In this document: piece by piece, positions 1 through 8,679 of the stretch | Position numbering within the stretch: the first letter of the stretch is position 1 | How the letters are laid out: every line of letters starts with the position of its first letter | Assembly: GCA_050290265.1 (NCBI GenBank) | Contig: JBNKHI010000018.1 | Span: forward strand, 1 to 56,196 | Length of the DNA: 56,196 nucleotides | DNA from: JBNKFV01 sp050290265 | GTDB taxonomy: Bacteria; Pseudomonadota; Gammaproteobacteria; Pseudomonadales; Cellvibrionaceae | Direction: 5' to 3' | Notes under the pieces: model-generated | The model's database searches: none | What the model was told of the DNA's origin: nothing | Seen by the model: the letters and a program-made list of their open reading frames with translations, nothing else | Position numbers and translations under genes: made by a program

Positions 1-2
1 AA

Positions 3-1157
3 ACCCATCAACGAGAAATCTTTACTGCATTTGCATTGCTCATCTTAGTGGCCACCACGGTACTGATGCAGGCCATCGGGTTGTCGCCCGCATTAGGTTC
101 TTTTCTGGCTGGGGTTGTATTGGCGGAGAATGAATTTCGGCATGAGTTGGAAACTAATATAGAGCCGTTTAAAGGTTTGTTACTGGGACTGTTTTTTATC
201 ACAGTAGGCGCCAGTATCGATTTCTCTTTATTGGTGGCGCAGCCGCTGACCATCATTGGCTTTGTGCTTGGTCTTATTCTGGTAAAAGCACTGGTGTTGG
301 GTTTGTTGGCACGGGTGTTTTCCATGGATTGGCGTCAGGGGTTGTTGTTTGCGCTGGCCTTGGCGCAAGGTGGTGAGTTTGCTTTTGTTATTGCTGCTTC
401 CGCACTGCAATTTTCTGTGTTTAGTGAACATGTTTCTGCGATGTTGACCTTGGTGGTGGCATTATCCATGTTGATTTCGCCATTGTTGTTGGTGGCTTAC
501 GAAGCATTTTTAAGTCGTTTTTCCCGCACTACAACGGATATGCAAGACACCATCGAAGATGAAGCTGCTGAGGTCATACTGGCTGGCTATGGTCGTTTTG
601 GTCAGATTATTGGTCGATTATTGTCTGCCCAAGGTTATAAGCTGACGATACTTGATCACAGCCCAGGCCAGATTGATCTGGTCCGGCGTTTCGGCAATCG
701 TGTTTATTATGGTGATGCAAGTCGCTTGGATTTATTAGAGGCTGCGGGTGCAGGCGACGCGAAGTTATTGGTGATAGCGGTAGAGCTACCAGACAACTGT
801 TTGGATATTGTCAAAACTGCACAGCGACATTTCCCCAACTTGAAAATTGCTGCACGAGCCAGCGATAGGCGGCACGCCTACGAATTGATTCGTTTGGGGG
901 TGCAGTGCATTCGTAGAGAGACATTCCATTCTGCTCTTAATTTGGGGGTGGATGCGTTAAAAATTCTGGGTGTTGATGAGGATGCAGCAGCTCGTGCCGG
1001 CGTAATATTTGAAGAACACGATGAAGAAAGCTTACAGGAGCTGTCCGAGCTTTGGGGAGATGACAAAAGTTATGGTGTTGCCACACGCCAGCGCTTACAT
1101 GATTTGAAGCAAGTTCTGGAGCGCGACAAGGAACGAGCTGACTCAGAGAAGTTATAA
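3..1157 (+). CDS. Kef-type K+/H+ antiporter, C-terminal part (5' partial)
   Basis: Monovalent cation:proton antiporter-2 (CPA2) family membrane protein of the KefB/KefC type, which moves K+ out in exchange for H+. The gene is cut by the window edge: the frame is open from base 3, upstream of the first internal ATG at 36. What remains is the last membrane helices of the exchanger (about residues 1-170, with LAQGGEFAFV typical of the family), then an RCK_N/TrkA-N nucleotide-binding domain starting at VILAGYGRFGQ and ending near the conserved RRETFHSAL region. The acidic, charged tail is usual for Kef proteins. KefB and KefC are gated by glutathione adducts in E. coli; whether this one is cannot be told. 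No ancillary KefF/KefG gene follows. Confidence 0.9.
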   Translation, partial: THQREIFTAFALLILVATTVLMQAIGLSPALGSFLAGVVLAENEFRHELETNIEPFKGLLLGLFFITVGASIDFSLLVAQPLTIIGFVLGLILVKALVLGLLARVFSMDWRQGLLFALALAQGGEFAFVIAASALQFSVFSEHVSAMLTLVVALSMLISPLLLVAYEAFLSRFSRTTTDMQDTIEDEAAEVILAGYGRFGQIIGRLLSAQGYKLTILDHSPGQIDLVRRFGNRVYYGDASRLDLLEAAGAGDAKLLVIAVELPDNCLDIVKTAQRHFPNLKIAARASDRRHAYELIRLGVQCIRRETFHSALNLGVDALKILGVDEDAAARAGVIFEEHDEESLQELSELWGDDKSYGVATRQRLHDLKQVLERDKERADSEKL

Positions 1158-1286
1158 TTGGGCAGGGCAATGGCCTGAATACGGGTAGAGGGTAGACAGT
1201 AAAATTATTTACATGGTTCTGTATAAACATTGCGCTGTATGTTTAATCACCTCGGTATAATAACTAATCTATAAAAGGGGGGAGTG

Positions 1287-1946
1287 ATGGCTTTAAAAGT
1301 AATCGGTGCAGGTCTGGGCAGAACGGGCACCATGAGTTTAAAAGCTGCCTTGGAAATATTGGGTTTTGGGCCTTGTTACCACATGACAGAGTGCTTGCCC
1401 AAAGGTGCCCGGCATTGGCAGCAATGGATCAATGCGGCTAATGCCAGCCCAGACTGGCCAGCGATTTTTGCTGGTTACCAGTCGACACTGGACTTCCCCT
1501 CTTGCACTAATTACCAGGCTTTGGCTGATTTTTATCCGGATGCCAAAGTGATTCTCACCGTTAGAGATCCCGAACGTTGGTTTGAATCTACTCAGGAAAC
1601 GATCTTTGCGCCGCACTGGATGGAATATTTGGAAACAGCGGAGATGGGTAAGTTTATGATGCCCCATATCAATGATCATTTTCAGAACCGTATGCACGAC
1701 AAAGATTATTTGATCCAGTGCTTCAATCAGCATATCGAAAATGTGAAAAAAAATATTCCCGCAGAACGCTTATTCATTTATGAAATTAAGCAAGGCTGGA
1801 TTCCTCTCTGTGAGTTTCTACAGGTTCCTCGGCCTACGGAAGATTTCCCTAACATCAATGATACCCAGGCTACGAAAGATATTATTCACAAAATAATTTC
1901 AGAAGGTTTGGAATCTATGCTCGGCTATGATGGCCATAACCGCTAA
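1287..1946 (+). CDS. sulfotransferase family protein
   Basis: Predicted cytoplasmic PAPS-dependent sulfotransferase-like protein of about 219 aa. The N-terminus carries a P-loop-like 5'-phosphosulfate-binding motif (GAGLGRTGTMSLKAALE), and VRDPERWFEST about 90 residues later is the 3'-phosphate-binding region of the family. The acceptor substrate is unknown; members of this GAGxxRTGT group are often of unknown specificity. ATG at 1287 is preferred over the GTG at 1284 because the purine run AGGGGGGAG sits directly upstream. It stands alone, about 130 bp after the antiporter gene, on the same strand. Confidence 0.85.
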   Translation: MALKVIGAGLGRTGTMSLKAALEILGFGPCYHMTECLPKGARHWQQWINAANASPDWPAIFAGYQSTLDFPSCTNYQALADFYPDAKVILTVRDPERWFESTQETIFAPHWMEYLETAEMGKFMMPHINDHFQNRMHDKDYLIQCFNQHIENVKKNIPAERLFIYEIKQGWIPLCEFLQVPRPTEDFPNINDTQATKDIIHKIISEGLESMLGYDGHNR

Positions 1947-2082
1947 GGTGTGGTGGCGCTGTGATTCTCTCGTAAAAGTGCTTGGAGGGAAAAGCATACT
2001 GGGTAATTGAGCGCGAGTATAAGCTCCGTCAACGTAAAAAGGCTAAATTCAGCACGATAATCTATACCCTAAGGCTGTCATT

Positions 2083-2493
2083 ATGGAAAGAAAGGCATCG
2101 TGTACATGTGGTCAATTGCAGATCATTGCTAAGGGAGCCCCGGCTATTGTCCTAGCGTGTAATTGCTTTAAGTGTCAGCAACGAACAGGTTCAGTCTTTG
2201 GTGTTTCTGCCTATTATAAGAACGACGTTATCGTTGAAAAAAAGGGAGACAGCCAGGGTTTTGATCGGGCTGGCGATTCTGGAAAGCGAATTAGCTATCA
2301 GTTTTGCCCACATTGTGGTTCGACCGTTTTTTAGACTGCTGAATTTTCTTCGAACATGACCGGTATTGCCGTGGGTTGTTTCACTGATCCCTGCTTTCCT
2401 GAGCCGACGTTAGTAGGGTGGTGTGAATCTCAGCACAACTGGGTATCGTTTCCAGAGACTATGTTAACGTTGGATAAACAGCCCTCACGTTAA
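2083..2493 (+). pseudogene. GFA / CENP-V family protein interrupted by an in-frame TAG
   Basis: GFA-type proteins are small Zn-binding proteins named after glutathione-dependent formaldehyde-activating enzyme. The open frame gives 83 aa (2083-2334) with Zn-ligand cysteines in CTCGQL, CNCFKCQQRTG and CPHCGSTVF. It stops at TAG 2332-2334, exactly where the family almost always has Trp in the CGSTVFW motif, so a single TGG to TAG change explains it. The same frame then continues without another stop to TAA 2491-2493 and encodes a normal GFA C-terminal half (GIAVGCFTDPCFPEPT, then WCESQHNW). The whole frame of 136 codons matches the usual family length. It is a recent nonsense pseudogene, a sequencing error, or a readthrough site. 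Confidence 0.85.
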
Positions 2494-2508
2494 TGCCCTA
2501 AAGACTGT

Positions 2509-3417
2509 TTACATGTTCTGGAATAAATCTTCCAGCCGATCAGCAAACCAGCGCAAGGCTTTACCTTTATTGCCACGTTTCCAGCCGATATACATATTGG
2601 TATCCGGGTTAGCGGGGTCAAATGGGAGGTCGACCAGCTGGCCATTATCAAGTTCGTCTTGGATTCGGTGCTTTGGCAAAAAACCAACCCCCAATCCTGC
2701 TAGCTGGCAATGTATCTTTTCCTGCATGCTGGTGACTTTAATAACACTTTGGCGTTCAAAAATACGCCGGTTTAGGGGTGGCAGGTTACGTGAACTGTCG
2801 CGCACAATGACAGCTCTGTAAGGTTCTAGGTCGGACTCCGTAATAGGACATTGGGTTGTTTGGTAGTGAGATACCAGCGGGTGACCTTTATTCACGGCAA
2901 AGACCCACTGCGCCGTCATTATTTTTTTGCTGGTTAAGCCGTTGGCCTTCAAGGGTGGTTGATCGCAACCAATCACCAGGTCTGCGCGATTTTCAATGAT
3001 GGATTCCCAACTGCCACCCAATACCTCTTCGATCAGATGGATTTCTACTTGCGGTTGTAACTCAAAAAACTGCTGCAACAACGGGTAAATCGTGCTGTTG
3101 CAGAGAATAGTGTCAATGGTAATGGTGAGCCTAGATTCCCAGCCCCGGTGTACCTGTTGTGTCGCCTCTGTCAAACGCGCAGCAGCTTCTAACAATTCAC
3201 GCCCTTGGCTGAGCAGGGTTTGCCCGGCGGCCGTCAGTACGGCTTTACGACCCTCTCGCTGGAACAGGGTCACACCCAAGTCCTCTTCCAGTTTCTGCAT
3301 GCTGTAAGTGACCGCTGATGGCACGCGATAAAGTGCGCCAGCGGCTGCGGCAAAGCTTCCTTTGCGGTCAATAGCATCCAACACTTCGAGTGCATCCAAG
3401 GTTAATTTCAGGGTCAT
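2509..3417 (-). CDS. LysR-family transcriptional regulator
   Basis: DNA-binding regulator of about 302 aa. The winged helix-turn-helix is at residues 1-65 (ALEVLDAIDRKGSFAAAAGAL, then PSAVTYSMQKLEEDLG), followed by the periplasmic-binding-protein-like effector domain. ATG 3417 is chosen over an upstream TTG (3441) because it places the HTH at the usual distance from the N-terminus. It is divergent from the glutathionyl-hydroquinone reductase/pirin pair, with about 196 bp between them, which suggests it controls those two genes and itself. The inducer is unknown; a quinone or electrophile would fit the neighbours, but that is inference. Confidence 0.9.
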   Translation of the reverse strand: MTLKLTLDALEVLDAIDRKGSFAAAAGALYRVPSAVTYSMQKLEEDLGVTLFQREGRKAVLTAAGQTLLSQGRELLEAAARLTEATQQVHRGWESRLTITIDTILCNSTIYPLLQQFFELQPQVEIHLIEEVLGGSWESIIENRADLVIGCDQPPLKANGLTSKKIMTAQWVFAVNKGHPLVSHYQTTQCPITESDLEPYRAVIVRDSSRNLPPLNRRIFERQSVIKVTSMQEKIHCQLAGLGVGFLPKHRIQDELDNGQLVDLPFDPANPDTNMYIGWKRGNKGKALRWFADRLEDLFQNM

Positions 3418-3613
3418 AAATAAGAGCTCACTATTGTTCAAATATTTTGAATTAACGCATCTTATTATTTCGATTTTTATCTGTATAGCGATTTATATAA
3501 TGCGTCATGAGTTGACCGTTTGCTTATTGGCGCCGGTGCTTGAATTCAGCAGCTTGTTTAAAGGCTAATTAATAGTTTTACATTCATCAAAAATACATTA
3601 AGAGAGCGTAGTT

Positions 3614-4594
3614 ATGGGGTTGCTAGTAGAAGGGCAGTGGAAAACAGATTGGTACGATACCAAGGCCAGTAACGGCGAGTTTATTCGAACGGATGCACAG
3701 TTTCGCCACCAAGTAACTGCAACGCCACGGGCCGACAACCCCTTTGTCGCAGAGCCAGCGCGCTATCATTTGTTTGTATCGCTGGCATGCCCTTGGGCAC
3801 ATAGGACATTAATTTTTCGTGCGCTGAAGGGTTTACAAAACATTATCGGGGTTACTGTCGTAAAACCTGAGATGCTGGACCATGGCTGGGAGTTTGCAGC
3901 AGGTGACAGCAGCATTCCTCTTGATAATGTGCAGTATATGTATCAAGTATATTTGGCTGATCAGCCTAACTATTCAGGTCGGGTGACGGTGCCGGTGTTG
4001 TGGGATAAAAAACTAGGGAGGATTGTGAATAATGAATCTTCCGAAATTATTCGGATGTTGAATTCGGCTTTTATAGAATACGCAGACGCCACTGCCCCTT
4101 TTGTTGATACAGATTTTTACCCTACAGTACTGCAGGCTGAGATTGATGCTGTTAACGAGCGGGTATATGAATATGTGAATAATGGCGTTTATCGTGCAGG
4201 TTTTGCGACTACGCAGGCAGCTTATGAAAAAGCTTACCAGCAATTATTTGATCAGCTTGATTGGTTGGAAGCGCGCCTTGGCAAACAGCGTTATTTAGTG
4301 GGTGATCAGATAACGGAAGCAGATTGGCGTTTGTTTACAACGTTGATACGTTTTGATGCGGTTTACTACGGGCATTTTAAAACCAATCGCCAGCGTATTG
4401 AGGATTTTCCCAACTTGTCGAATTATGTGCGGGACCTCTACCAGCAAACGGGTGTTGTAGACACCGTTAATTTTCAGCACATCAAAACGCATTATTACTA
4501 CAGTCACGATATGATTAACCCCACTCGTATTGTACCGGTTGGGCCTGCGATTAATTATAACTCGGCTCATGATCGTGGCAGATTTAACCCGTAA
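3614..4594 (+). CDS. yqjG: glutathionyl-hydroquinone reductase (Xi-class GST)
   Basis: Cytoplasmic glutathione transferase of the Xi class, which reduces glutathionyl-(hydro)quinones to hydroquinones using a catalytic cysteine. The family active site CPWAHRT is at residues 59-65 with Cys59 as the nucleophile. The GLQNIIGVTVVKP segment and the C-terminal all-helical domain with RFDAVYYGHFKTN are hallmarks of the YqjG/EcmB type. The length of 326 aa is normal. ATG 3614 follows AAGAGAGCG. The pirin gene begins 19 bp after its stop, so the two are almost certainly co-transcribed under the divergent LysR regulator, forming a small quinone/electrophile-handling unit. Confidence 0.93.
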   Translation: MGLLVEGQWKTDWYDTKASNGEFIRTDAQFRHQVTATPRADNPFVAEPARYHLFVSLACPWAHRTLIFRALKGLQNIIGVTVVKPEMLDHGWEFAAGDSSIPLDNVQYMYQVYLADQPNYSGRVTVPVLWDKKLGRIVNNESSEIIRMLNSAFIEYADATAPFVDTDFYPTVLQAEIDAVNERVYEYVNNGVYRAGFATTQAAYEKAYQQLFDQLDWLEARLGKQRYLVGDQITEADWRLFTTLIRFDAVYYGHFKTNRQRIEDFPNLSNYVRDLYQQTGVVDTVNFQHIKTHYYYSHDMINPTRIVPVGPAINYNSAHDRGRFNP

Positions 4595-4613
4595 AATTTT
4601 TGGAGATAGGCTC

Positions 4614-5462
4614 ATGAGTGAACGCCATTTACTACATGTTATACCAAGTCAGGCTGTGACCGATGGTGACGGGGTGAAAATCCAGCGGTCTATTGTGGGT
4701 TATGAGCACAGTGCTTTTGATCCATTCCTCATGCTGGATGAACTGAGCGGAGATGAGGCGGCAGACTACATGGGCGGTTTTCCTGAACATCCACACCGTG
4801 GGTTTGAAACAGTGACTTATATGCTGGAAGGGCGTATGCGTCACCGTGATCACATGGGCAATGAAGGTTTGTTGGTAGACGGCTCGGTACAATGGATGAC
4901 TGCTGGTCGCGGTGTTTTGCATTCAGAAATGCCCGAACAAACGTCTGGGCGTATGCATGGTTTCCAGCTTTGGGTAAATCTACCACCCGCGGATAAATTG
5001 TGTGATCCAAACTATCAGGAATTTGCGCCTGAGCAGATTCCAGAAGTGGTTCTTGACGAAGGTACTCGAGTAAAAGCGATTGCCGGGGAATTAGTGTTGC
5101 AGGGGGAATTAATAGAAGGGCCGGTAAAGGGTATTGCGACTGCGCCAGAGTTCTACGATATAACATTGGCCGCTGGTAAAACGCTTAACCTACCGATTGC
5201 TAAGGGTAAGCGGCTGCTGGTGTACGTGATTTCTGGGGCATTGCAGCCACGTTTAGACGTGTCATTGCCGGCGAAGTCGATGGGTTTGTTTGGTGATGGA
5301 GACAACGTTACTTTACAAGCGACCGAACAGAGCCAATTTTTAGTGTTGGCCGGCTTTCCTATCGGTGCTCCGGTAGTTCAATGGGGGCCGTTTGTGATGA
5401 ATACTCAGGATGAGATTCAGCAAGCCATTGCAGATTTTAGGTCCGGGCATTTAGTGTCTTAG
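4614..5462 (+). CDS. pirin family protein
   Basis: Bicupin protein of 282 aa. Pirins bind one metal (often Fe) in the N-terminal cupin, and several bacterial members have quercetin 2,3-dioxygenase activity. The metal ligands are visible in EHPHRGFETVTY and RHRDHMGNEG, followed by QWMTAGRGVLHSEMP. The C-terminal cupin contains GDGDNV and QFLVLAGFPIGAPVVQWGPFVMN, the conserved pirin C-terminal signature. ATG 4614 is selected because GGAGATAGG lies just upstream; an in-frame ATG at 4530 is inside the preceding gene. It is the second gene of the GST-pirin pair. Confidence 0.93.
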   Translation: MSERHLLHVIPSQAVTDGDGVKIQRSIVGYEHSAFDPFLMLDELSGDEAADYMGGFPEHPHRGFETVTYMLEGRMRHRDHMGNEGLLVDGSVQWMTAGRGVLHSEMPEQTSGRMHGFQLWVNLPPADKLCDPNYQEFAPEQIPEVVLDEGTRVKAIAGELVLQGELIEGPVKGIATAPEFYDITLAAGKTLNLPIAKGKRLLVYVISGALQPRLDVSLPAKSMGLFGDGDNVTLQATEQSQFLVLAGFPIGAPVVQWGPFVMNTQDEIQQAIADFRSGHLVS

Positions 5463-5518
5463 TTCAATGCTGTCCAGGTTCAATAGCATCTGAGTTCGCC
5501 TTCAGTGGTTACTCACCA

Positions 5519-5553
5519 TTTTGGCGCAGTCTTCGCACTAAGTCTGCGCCAAA
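5519..5553. repeat. perfect 10-bp inverted repeat between pirin and nasT
   Basis: Arms TTTGGCGCAG and CTGCGCCAAA flank a 14-nt spacer in the 295-bp gap after the pirin gene. No T-run follows on either strand, so it is a poor intrinsic terminator. It could be a Rho-dependent end structure or a protein-binding site. The rest of 5463-5757 shows no other clear feature. Confidence 0.5.
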
Positions 5554-5757
5554 TCGCATCAAATTACGCTTTCAAGCGGTACCGGATGCGGCCTTGTTCG
5601 CTCAAGATAATACCCACACATAAAACATAGTTTTATTGCTGTTAAACTTGTAACTCATTGAAATAAAAGACTATTATTTTTCGTTTTGGTCGGGTTATTG
5701 TATTTTGGGCTTGTTTCTTTAGGGCAGTCAGCAGGCTTGTGCTATTTCAAAGAGTAG

Positions 5758-6501
5758 ATGGCTTGGTTTTTGCTGTTGCAGCGGTATACGTTCTTTTTAT
5801 GCGAGAGTTTAATTAAAACCGTGCCTGTTACTGCTATTTCTGCCCATTCTGGTAATGCCGTCGTATCACGACTGTCTCCCAACGTTTCGGTTAGGGCTCC
5901 CGTGCTATTGGTCGACACTGACCATGCCCGAGGAGCGCTGTTGGAGCGCGAGTTGGTAAGCCTCGGGTATCCGGTGTTGGCGCGAATTAAAGATATGAGC
6001 GAATTGCTAATGCACGTCGAGCGTTTACGCCCGGCGATAGTGGTTGTTGGCGTAGACATGCCGGATCAAGCTGCGCTTGCTAATTTGGCGACGCTACATC
6101 GTAAAAACCCGCTACCGGTGGTGATGTTTGCTGAGCAAAATACGCCAGATGTTATTCAAGAAACCGTTCGTGCCGGGGTTAGTGCGTGTGTTGTTGATGA
6201 TATCCAGCCCGAACGCTTTATCTCTATCATTAATATAGCAATGGCGCGTTTTGAAGAAACTCAGCGTTTGCGTAATGAGCTGGAAGAAACAAAGGCTAAG
6301 TTAGCAGACCGTAAAGTCATTGATAGGGCTAAGGGCGTGTTAATGCAGGAGCGGGGTTTATCTGAAAACGACGCTTATGCAACGTTGCGTAAGATGGCTA
6401 TGAATAAAGGGCTAACGTTGGGGGCAGTAGCCAAGACTGTATTGGAAATCTTTGCTGAACTTGGTACAGCTAAAAAGGCAGACGTTAATGTCAATCAATG
6501 A
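5758..6501 (+). CDS. nasT: ANTAR-domain response regulator, nitrate antiterminator NasT
   Basis: RNA-binding antiterminator of the AmiR/NasT family. Residues about 50-165 form a receiver-like domain (LLVDTDHARGALLERELVSLG). The C-terminal helical bundle is the ANTAR domain (KAKLADRKVIDRAKGVLMQERGL, ending near GLTLGAVAKTVLEI). NasT normally binds two-hairpin leaders of nitrate assimilation operons and prevents termination, and it is held inactive by NasS without nitrate. No nasS gene is in the window. The N-terminal 50 residues are unusually long, so a downstream GTG (5821) may be the true start. It has its own terminator, then the nrt leader with matching target hairpins (7113-7205), so the target is almost certainly that operon. 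Confidence 0.88.
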   Translation: MAWFLLLQRYTFFLCESLIKTVPVTAISAHSGNAVVSRLSPNVSVRAPVLLVDTDHARGALLERELVSLGYPVLARIKDMSELLMHVERLRPAIVVVGVDMPDQAALANLATLHRKNPLPVVMFAEQNTPDVIQETVRAGVSACVVDDIQPERFISIINIAMARFEETQRLRNELEETKAKLADRKVIDRAKGVLMQERGLSENDAYATLRKMAMNKGLTLGAVAKTVLEIFAELGTAKKADVNVNQ

Positions 6502-6538
6502 TTCTATCGTTTAGCCATCTTGTGATGGCAAGTGTTTC

Positions 6539-6565
6539 GGCGTCCATTGGGCGCCTTTTTTTTGT
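6539..6565 (+). terminator. intrinsic terminator after nasT
   Basis: Stem GGCG-t-CC / GG-g-CGCC with loop ATT, followed by a run of seven or more T. It begins about 40 bp after the nasT stop and separates nasT from the nrt promoter region. Confidence 0.85.
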
Positions 6566-6960
6566 CCGGCTGACCGACACGATAAGGTTTATGTTTAGTA
6601 ATAGAGGTTATTGGGCATGTGTATTTTATCAGTGTTGTTGCCTGTTAATTATCGTTGTAATCGCGCCGATTGTAGAGGTTTGGCGCAAGATTTTTCACTC
6701 GATAAATGCCTTCTTGTTGGGAGTCTGCCTTATTGTGGTGCGGTAAATTTTTTTTAAAACAGAAAAAATAGGTCATAAACGGTGCATAAATGAGCATTTA
6801 TAAAAATCCGATTATTATTTTTTGTAAATCGTCCAAGTCCAAAATTGTGCATTACTTATTTTTTCGGATTTTTGTGTTTTTAAATAGTGCAAAAATAGCC
6901 ATTTTTATGAGTTTTTATAAAAGAAATTCAGTTTTATCAGTTTTTAGAGCCAGCTTTGAA
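6566..6960. other. AT-rich intergenic region upstream of the nrt promoter
   Basis: About 400 bp of very AT-rich sequence without a convincing gene. Short open frames here lack ribosome binding sites and have no recognisable domain. A GGTGCA half-site at 6781-6786, and GTGCA-type motifs near 6847 and 6887, resemble halves of NtrC boxes. The region lies where activator sites for the sigma54-type promoter at 6966 would be expected, but no full palindromic box is visible. Confidence 0.4.
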
Positions 6961-6965
6961 AAAAC

Positions 6966-6981
6966 TGGCATAGAGTGTGCT
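6966..6981 (+). promoter_or_regulatory. candidate sigma54 promoter of the nrt cluster
   Basis: TGGCATAGAGTGTGCT has GG and GC exactly 10 nt apart and matches 9 of the 12 fixed positions of the -24/-12 consensus TGGCACG-N4-TTGCW. Transcription would start near 6992 and give a leader of about 240 nt ahead of nrtA that contains the antitermination hairpins. Nitrogen control through RpoN is usual for nitrate assimilation operons. Confidence 0.55.
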
Positions 6982-7112
6982 AAATCTAATTTGTCCGTGA
7001 TGAGTTAGATCAATGAAGATAACAACTTGTCACTCGCCAGGCTGATTTATTCAGTTTTGGTTTAGTGCGAAAGCAAGCACAGACACCCGTATAGACACAA
7101 ACACCACAACAA

Positions 7113-7205
7113 CTTTTCGCTGACAGTGATGCGCAGACGAAAGGGGGAGCAAAGGCGCTCATTTACGCAGGTTGAAAGACCTTGTGTGAATGAGCGTTTT
7201 TTTTT
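7113..7205 (+). promoter_or_regulatory. ANTAR (NasT) antitermination leader with attenuator
   Basis: Hairpin P1 (about 7113-7145) has outer arms CTTTTCG and CGAAAGG, inner CTG/CAG, and a possible loop AGTGAT (7125-7130). Hairpin P2 is GAGC (7148-7151), loop AAAGGC (7152-7157), GCTC (7158-7161). Both hexaloops have A at position 1 and G at position 4, the hallmark of ANTAR targets. The terminator stem is 7157-7167 (CGCTCATTTAC) paired with 7187-7197 (GTGAATGAGCG), then eight T. P2 shares 7158-7161 with the terminator's 5' arm, so the two are mutually exclusive. The P1 stem has a bulge and is less certain than P2. Confidence 0.75.
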
Positions 7206-7229
7206 GCATGACCATAAGAGGATGACTTA

Positions 7230-8627
7230 ATGAAAGCACAACGTTGGCTTAAACCGTTTAAAAAAGCTGCAGTGGCCACGCTCATCAGCGTTGGTCTGAC
7301 AGGGTTAATGCCTGTCCAGTCTACATTGGCCGAAGAATTGGGATATCCAGAAAAAGAAGAGCTAACTTTTGGCTTCATCAAACTAACGGATATGGCACCC
7401 ATCGCGATTGCTTATGAGAATGGCTACTTCGAAGACGAAGGCTTATATGTGACGATTGAAGCCCAAGCCAACTGGAAGGTGTTGTTAGATGGCGTTATTG
7501 ACGGCCGTTTGGATGGCGCTCATATGCTGGCGGGTCAGCCAATTGCGGCAACGATGGGTTTTGGTACGAAAGCACACATCATTACACCGTTTTCGATGGA
7601 CTTGAATGGTAACGGTATTACGGTTTCAAATGAAATATGGGAGCAGATGAAACCGAATATTCCAAAGATGGCAGATGGCCGTCCCGTGCATCCCATCAAG
7701 GCTGATGCTCTTAAACCGGTCGTTGAAAAATATAAAGCCGAAGGTAAGCCTTTTAACATGGGTATGGTATTTCCCGTATCTACCCACAATTATGAATTAC
7801 GTTACTGGTTAGCAGCGGGCGGTATTCATCCTGGATATTACGCTCCACATAAAGGTGATACCTCAGGCAAGATTGACGCAGATGCGCTGTTATCTGTGAC
7901 GCCGCCACCTCAAATGCCCGCAACTCTCGAAGCTGGCACTATCTATGGCTACTGTGTCGGTGAACCTTGGAACCAGCAGGCCGTTTTTAAAGGTATTGGT
8001 GTACCGGTAGTTACGGATTATGAAATTTGGAAAGATAATCCAGAAAAAGTCTTCGGTATCACCGCAGAATTTGCGGAAAAATATCCCAATACAACCATTC
8101 GTCTAACTCGCGCATTAATTCGTGCTGCCAAATGGCTTGACGAAAACAATAATGCGAATCGTCCAGCTGCTGTAAAAATTCTATCCCAATCCAATTATGT
8201 GGGTGCGGACTACGACGTTATTGCCAATAGCATGACTGGAACGTTCGAGTACGAGAAGGGGGACAAACGTGATGTGCCTGACTTCAATGTATTCTTCCGT
8301 TACAACGCTACTTACCCATATTACTCCGATGCCGTTTGGTATCTCACTCAGATGCGTCGTTGGGGACAGATCTCCGAAGATAAGCCCGACAGCTGGTACA
8401 AAGATTTAGCTGCCGATGTTTATCGCCCTGACATCTATAAGAAAGCGGCTGAGTCATTAATTTCTGAAGGCTTGATGGACGCAAAAGACTTCCCTGACTT
8501 TGCCACAGAAGACGGTTATCGAGACCCGCAAACAGAGTTCATTGATGGCATTACGTTCGATGGTAAAAAACCCAATGAGTACATTAATAAATTCAAAATT
8601 GGCCTTAAACAGGGTGACAAGCTGTAA
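7230..8627 (+). CDS. nrtA: nitrate/nitrite ABC transporter substrate-binding protein
   Basis: Periplasmic nitrate-binding protein of the NrtA/NasF/CmpA family, 465 aa. The N-terminus is a signal peptide (KPFKKAAVATLISVGLTGLM, then a cleavage site near TLAEE). The mature part has the family features LTFGFIKLTDMAPIAIAYENG, GRLDGAHMLAGQP and YGYCVGEPWNQQAV. ATG 7230 follows GAGGATG in the leader, just after the attenuator. It is the first gene of the cluster controlled by NasT antitermination. NasS, the usual cytoplasmic nitrate sensor partner of NasT, is a relative without a signal peptide; this protein has one, so it is the transporter subunit rather than NasS. Confidence 0.93.
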   Translation: MKAQRWLKPFKKAAVATLISVGLTGLMPVQSTLAEELGYPEKEELTFGFIKLTDMAPIAIAYENGYFEDEGLYVTIEAQANWKVLLDGVIDGRLDGAHMLAGQPIAATMGFGTKAHIITPFSMDLNGNGITVSNEIWEQMKPNIPKMADGRPVHPIKADALKPVVEKYKAEGKPFNMGMVFPVSTHNYELRYWLAAGGIHPGYYAPHKGDTSGKIDADALLSVTPPPQMPATLEAGTIYGYCVGEPWNQQAVFKGIGVPVVTDYEIWKDNPEKVFGITAEFAEKYPNTTIRLTRALIRAAKWLDENNNANRPAAVKILSQSNYVGADYDVIANSMTGTFEYEKGDKRDVPDFNVFFRYNATYPYYSDAVWYLTQMRRWGQISEDKPDSWYKDLAADVYRPDIYKKAAESLISEGLMDAKDFPDFATEDGYRDPQTEFIDGITFDGKKPNEYINKFKIGLKQGDKL

Positions 8628-8679
8628 AGCTTGTTACCAAAACTGATTCAGTATTTGAAGAATTAAATAGGTTGTAATC

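Noticed and set aside
6498..7008. Frames of 82 and 72 codons in the region before the nrt promoter
   Set aside because: AT-rich, without a credible ribosome site or domain. One overlaps the nasT terminator and the other covers the sigma54-type promoter.
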